Below are positions 62,515-64,000 of a stretch of DNA of 64,000 nucleotides, in pieces. How positions within the stretch are numbered: the stretch's first letter is position 1; every line of letters begins with the position of its first letter. The notes under the pieces are model-generated. The model was not told the DNA's origin. It did no database searches and saw only the letters and a list, made by a program, of their open reading frames with translations. The stretch spans positions 1,083,998 to 1,147,997 of the forward strand of contig SJOL01006423.1 in assembly GCA_004794785.1 (NCBI GenBank). Direction: 5' to 3'. The translations under genes and the position numbers were made by a program. The stretch is from Opisthorchis felineus. Taxonomy: Eukaryota > Platyhelminthes > Trematoda > Opisthorchiida > Opisthorchiidae.

Positions 62515-63525
62515 ATGAGCAATATTCACAGCGCGAAGATAGGGCCCCGCTGGACTGTTGTTGGTCAAACGCCGGCCTTCATGACTGTTGTGTTGACAAG
62601 CCCTGGGAGCCTTGGTTTCGTCGCTAACATCATCCTACTTTTTCCCCTTTTTACCTTACGCCGAACTCCGAAGTTACTCTGGCTCCTACTCACTTCTCAG
62701 TGTCTACTTGATATGCTGGTCTGTCTGTTCTCCCTGTTCCTCATATTGAGTGAAAATTTGGTGGATAAACTACCGGTGTGGATGCAACATTCGTTCTGTT
62801 ATGCCTGGCAAAGTCAGTTATTCTTTTGGGCAACACATACTTCGAGCTCGAACAATCTCTTATGTCTGTCCCTCCAAATTCTTTGGGCCACAGGATTTGG
62901 AACCACGTACAAAAAGAGGCAACTTACCTATATCCTGGTCTGCCACCTGCCAATTATACTAATGAAAACGATTTTGTCTGCCCCTCTTCCGTTACTGGTA
63001 GAGTTTGATGATACTAAGTGTACAGCTGATCCATACGCAGGTAAGCACAAAATCATTGTGAAAATCCATGCTCATTTGTGGTTACTGTTGTACTTCCTCG
63101 CACCATCCTCCATCATGTTGAGCATATACGGCCATCTCGCGTATACGATACGATGGAAACCTCAGTCACGTCTGACATGGGAGGAAGACGCACTAATTCT
63201 GTTCCAAGACGTCCAGCGAAGTGTTCAGCAACCTACGGCAACAGTTAAAACCTATCCCGTACTCTGTGCCGTCGTCATCATGGGTGTCACTTTTGTGTGC
63301 TCAAATGTTTATGGACCGTTTGCCTATTTACTATCCGTTTACGAAATCCATGCCTTTGCTATGGGTTCCATAGAGCAATATTTTGGAATTATGTTGGCCA
63401 CTTTCTGTTCACTTTTGCACCCCTTAGTTTTGTTCGCTTTGTGTCACGGGCTACGCCAGCGATTGGTCTCGGTATTTCGTCACTACACTGGCTTAAACAT
63501 CTCCGAAGATTGGAAACAAACTTGA
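62515..63525 (+). CDS. Divergent rhodopsin-type GPCR, single exon (GPCR-2)
   Basis: This is a second seven-transmembrane receptor, 336 aa, predicted in the plasma membrane; the ligand is unknown. It starts at the first ATG after an in-frame TAA (62,503). TM1 holds GFVAN (34-38), TM2 holds SQCLLD (61-66), TM3 begins near Cys95, the ECL2 Cys is residue 169, and TM5 carries P197 and Y205. From Cys95 to Cys169 it aligns with GPCR-1 with no gap, sharing C..W.S near the start of TM3, TYxKRQ after TM3 and a similar PLL(V/L)E run before the ECL2 cysteine. Two switches are altered: the DRY position reads QIL (121-123), and TM7 reads HPLVLF (302-307) in place of NPxxY. TM6 has no CWxP. The frame is intact for 336 codons, so it has either stayed under selection or decayed only recently. 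No canonical AATAAA is visible downstream within the window. Confidence 0.9.
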   Translation: MSNIHSAKIGPRWTVVGQTPAFMTVVLTSPGSLGFVANIILLFPLFTLRRTPKLLWLLLTSQCLLDMLVCLFSLFLILSENLVDKLPVWMQHSFCYAWQSQLFFWATHTSSSNNLLCLSLQILWATGFGTTYKKRQLTYILVCHLPIILMKTILSAPLPLLVEFDDTKCTADPYAGKHKIIVKIHAHLWLLLYFLAPSSIMLSIYGHLAYTIRWKPQSRLTWEEDALILFQDVQRSVQQPTATVKTYPVLCAVVIMGVTFVCSNVYGPFAYLLSVYEIHAFAMGSIEQYFGIMLATFCSLLHPLVLFALCHGLRQRLVSVFRHYTGLNISEDWKQT

Positions 63526-64000
63526 AGCAAAGGCCAACTAATGAACACTGAGATACGCATTTCTTCGTCATTTTCACCGGCTGTTTGTCATTTCCATACA
63601 TCGCATCTGTCTGCGAAAAATCGTATTGCATAATATGAAAATGATCTATCCTCGTACACTAGTCCGTCGGTAGAAGTCAGATGGGATAATACTAGCGCTA
63701 CAGATGGTTGTACCGGACAGAGTCGAATGAGCCTTAGCTGAATCTCACTTGTGTAACACATTCCAATCGAATGTGTTGCGGGGAGATGGTCTCATGCTTT
63801 TGTTGGAACAGTATTCAGGATAACCAAGTGTATCACATTACTTATAAGGCTGAGAAAATTCTTGGACAGCCCATAAACGGTGCTAAAGGTGCTATTTTGT
63901 AACCGTTGTTGTACAGAAAAAAACAAATAAGCTGCGGTAACAAATAGAAATATTTTTGCCTCCAGTGACACCTTTGAATTCTGCGGGCCACCGGACCACC
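63526..64000. other. GPCR-2 downstream region, nothing recognised
   Basis: No canonical AATAAA is visible on the plus strand; only AATAAG and AATAGA variants occur near 63,927-63,949. Confidence 0.45.

Noticed and set aside
63231..63242. TTCAGCAACCTA as another hammerhead-repeat fragment
   Set aside because: It is a short chance match inside the intact GPCR-2 coding frame.

Overview
The window looks like intergenic sequence from a flatworm (Platyhelminthes) with a large, repeat-rich genome. Three things point this way. There are two single-exon rhodopsin-type GPCRs of the divergent kind expanded in parasitic flatworms. There are Penelope-like (PLE) remnants of the GIY-YIG type, associated with hammerhead ribozymes, a combination known from flatworms and some other animals. 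Several tRNA-derived SINEs lie among long non-coding stretches. A digenean fluke or a cestode would both fit, and I cannot decide between them. Nothing suggests bacterial sequence: there are no operons, and the longest open frames apart from the two receptors start with TTG or GTG or are transposon relics.

Only two genes are convincing. GPCR-1 is on the minus strand (20,052-21,140, 362 aa from its only ATG). GPCR-2 is on the plus strand (62,515-63,525, 336 aa). They align without gaps from the TM3 cysteine to the ECL2 cysteine (residues 95 to 169 in both), so they are paralogues. GPCR-2 has lost the DRY-type switch (QIL in place of DRL) and has HP in place of NP in TM7.

The rest is a graveyard of mobile elements. 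One repeat family occurs about ten times (10.4, 15.4, 26.1, 30.4, 31.9, 39.6-40.1, 42.0, 47.5, 60.5 and 61.7 kb). Its core is a hammerhead ribozyme motif. Two copies (39,868-39,910 and 47,624-47,666) keep every conserved core base and three pairable stems, with a palindromic three-base-pair stem III of the dimer-forming type. The other copies show graded decay. A PLE GIY-YIG endonuclease relic (47,789-48,283, minus strand) lies about 80 bp from one intact ribozyme, in opposite orientation.

A non-LTR retrotransposon cluster occupies 53.4-56.3 kb on the plus strand, made of one RT-to-C-terminus corpse and one 3' fragment, with a minus-strand SINE between them. tRNA-derived SINEs or tRNA-like heads lie at 13.6, 19.5, 22.5-22.8 (a head-to-head pair), 24.9, 28.5, 33.3, 36.0, 36.4, 55.2 and 61.2 kb. 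A (GATA)n microsatellite of about 155 bp sits at 34.6 kb. The two receptors lie about 41 kb apart in opposite orientations with no recognisable gene between them, so no pathway linkage is claimed beyond common descent.
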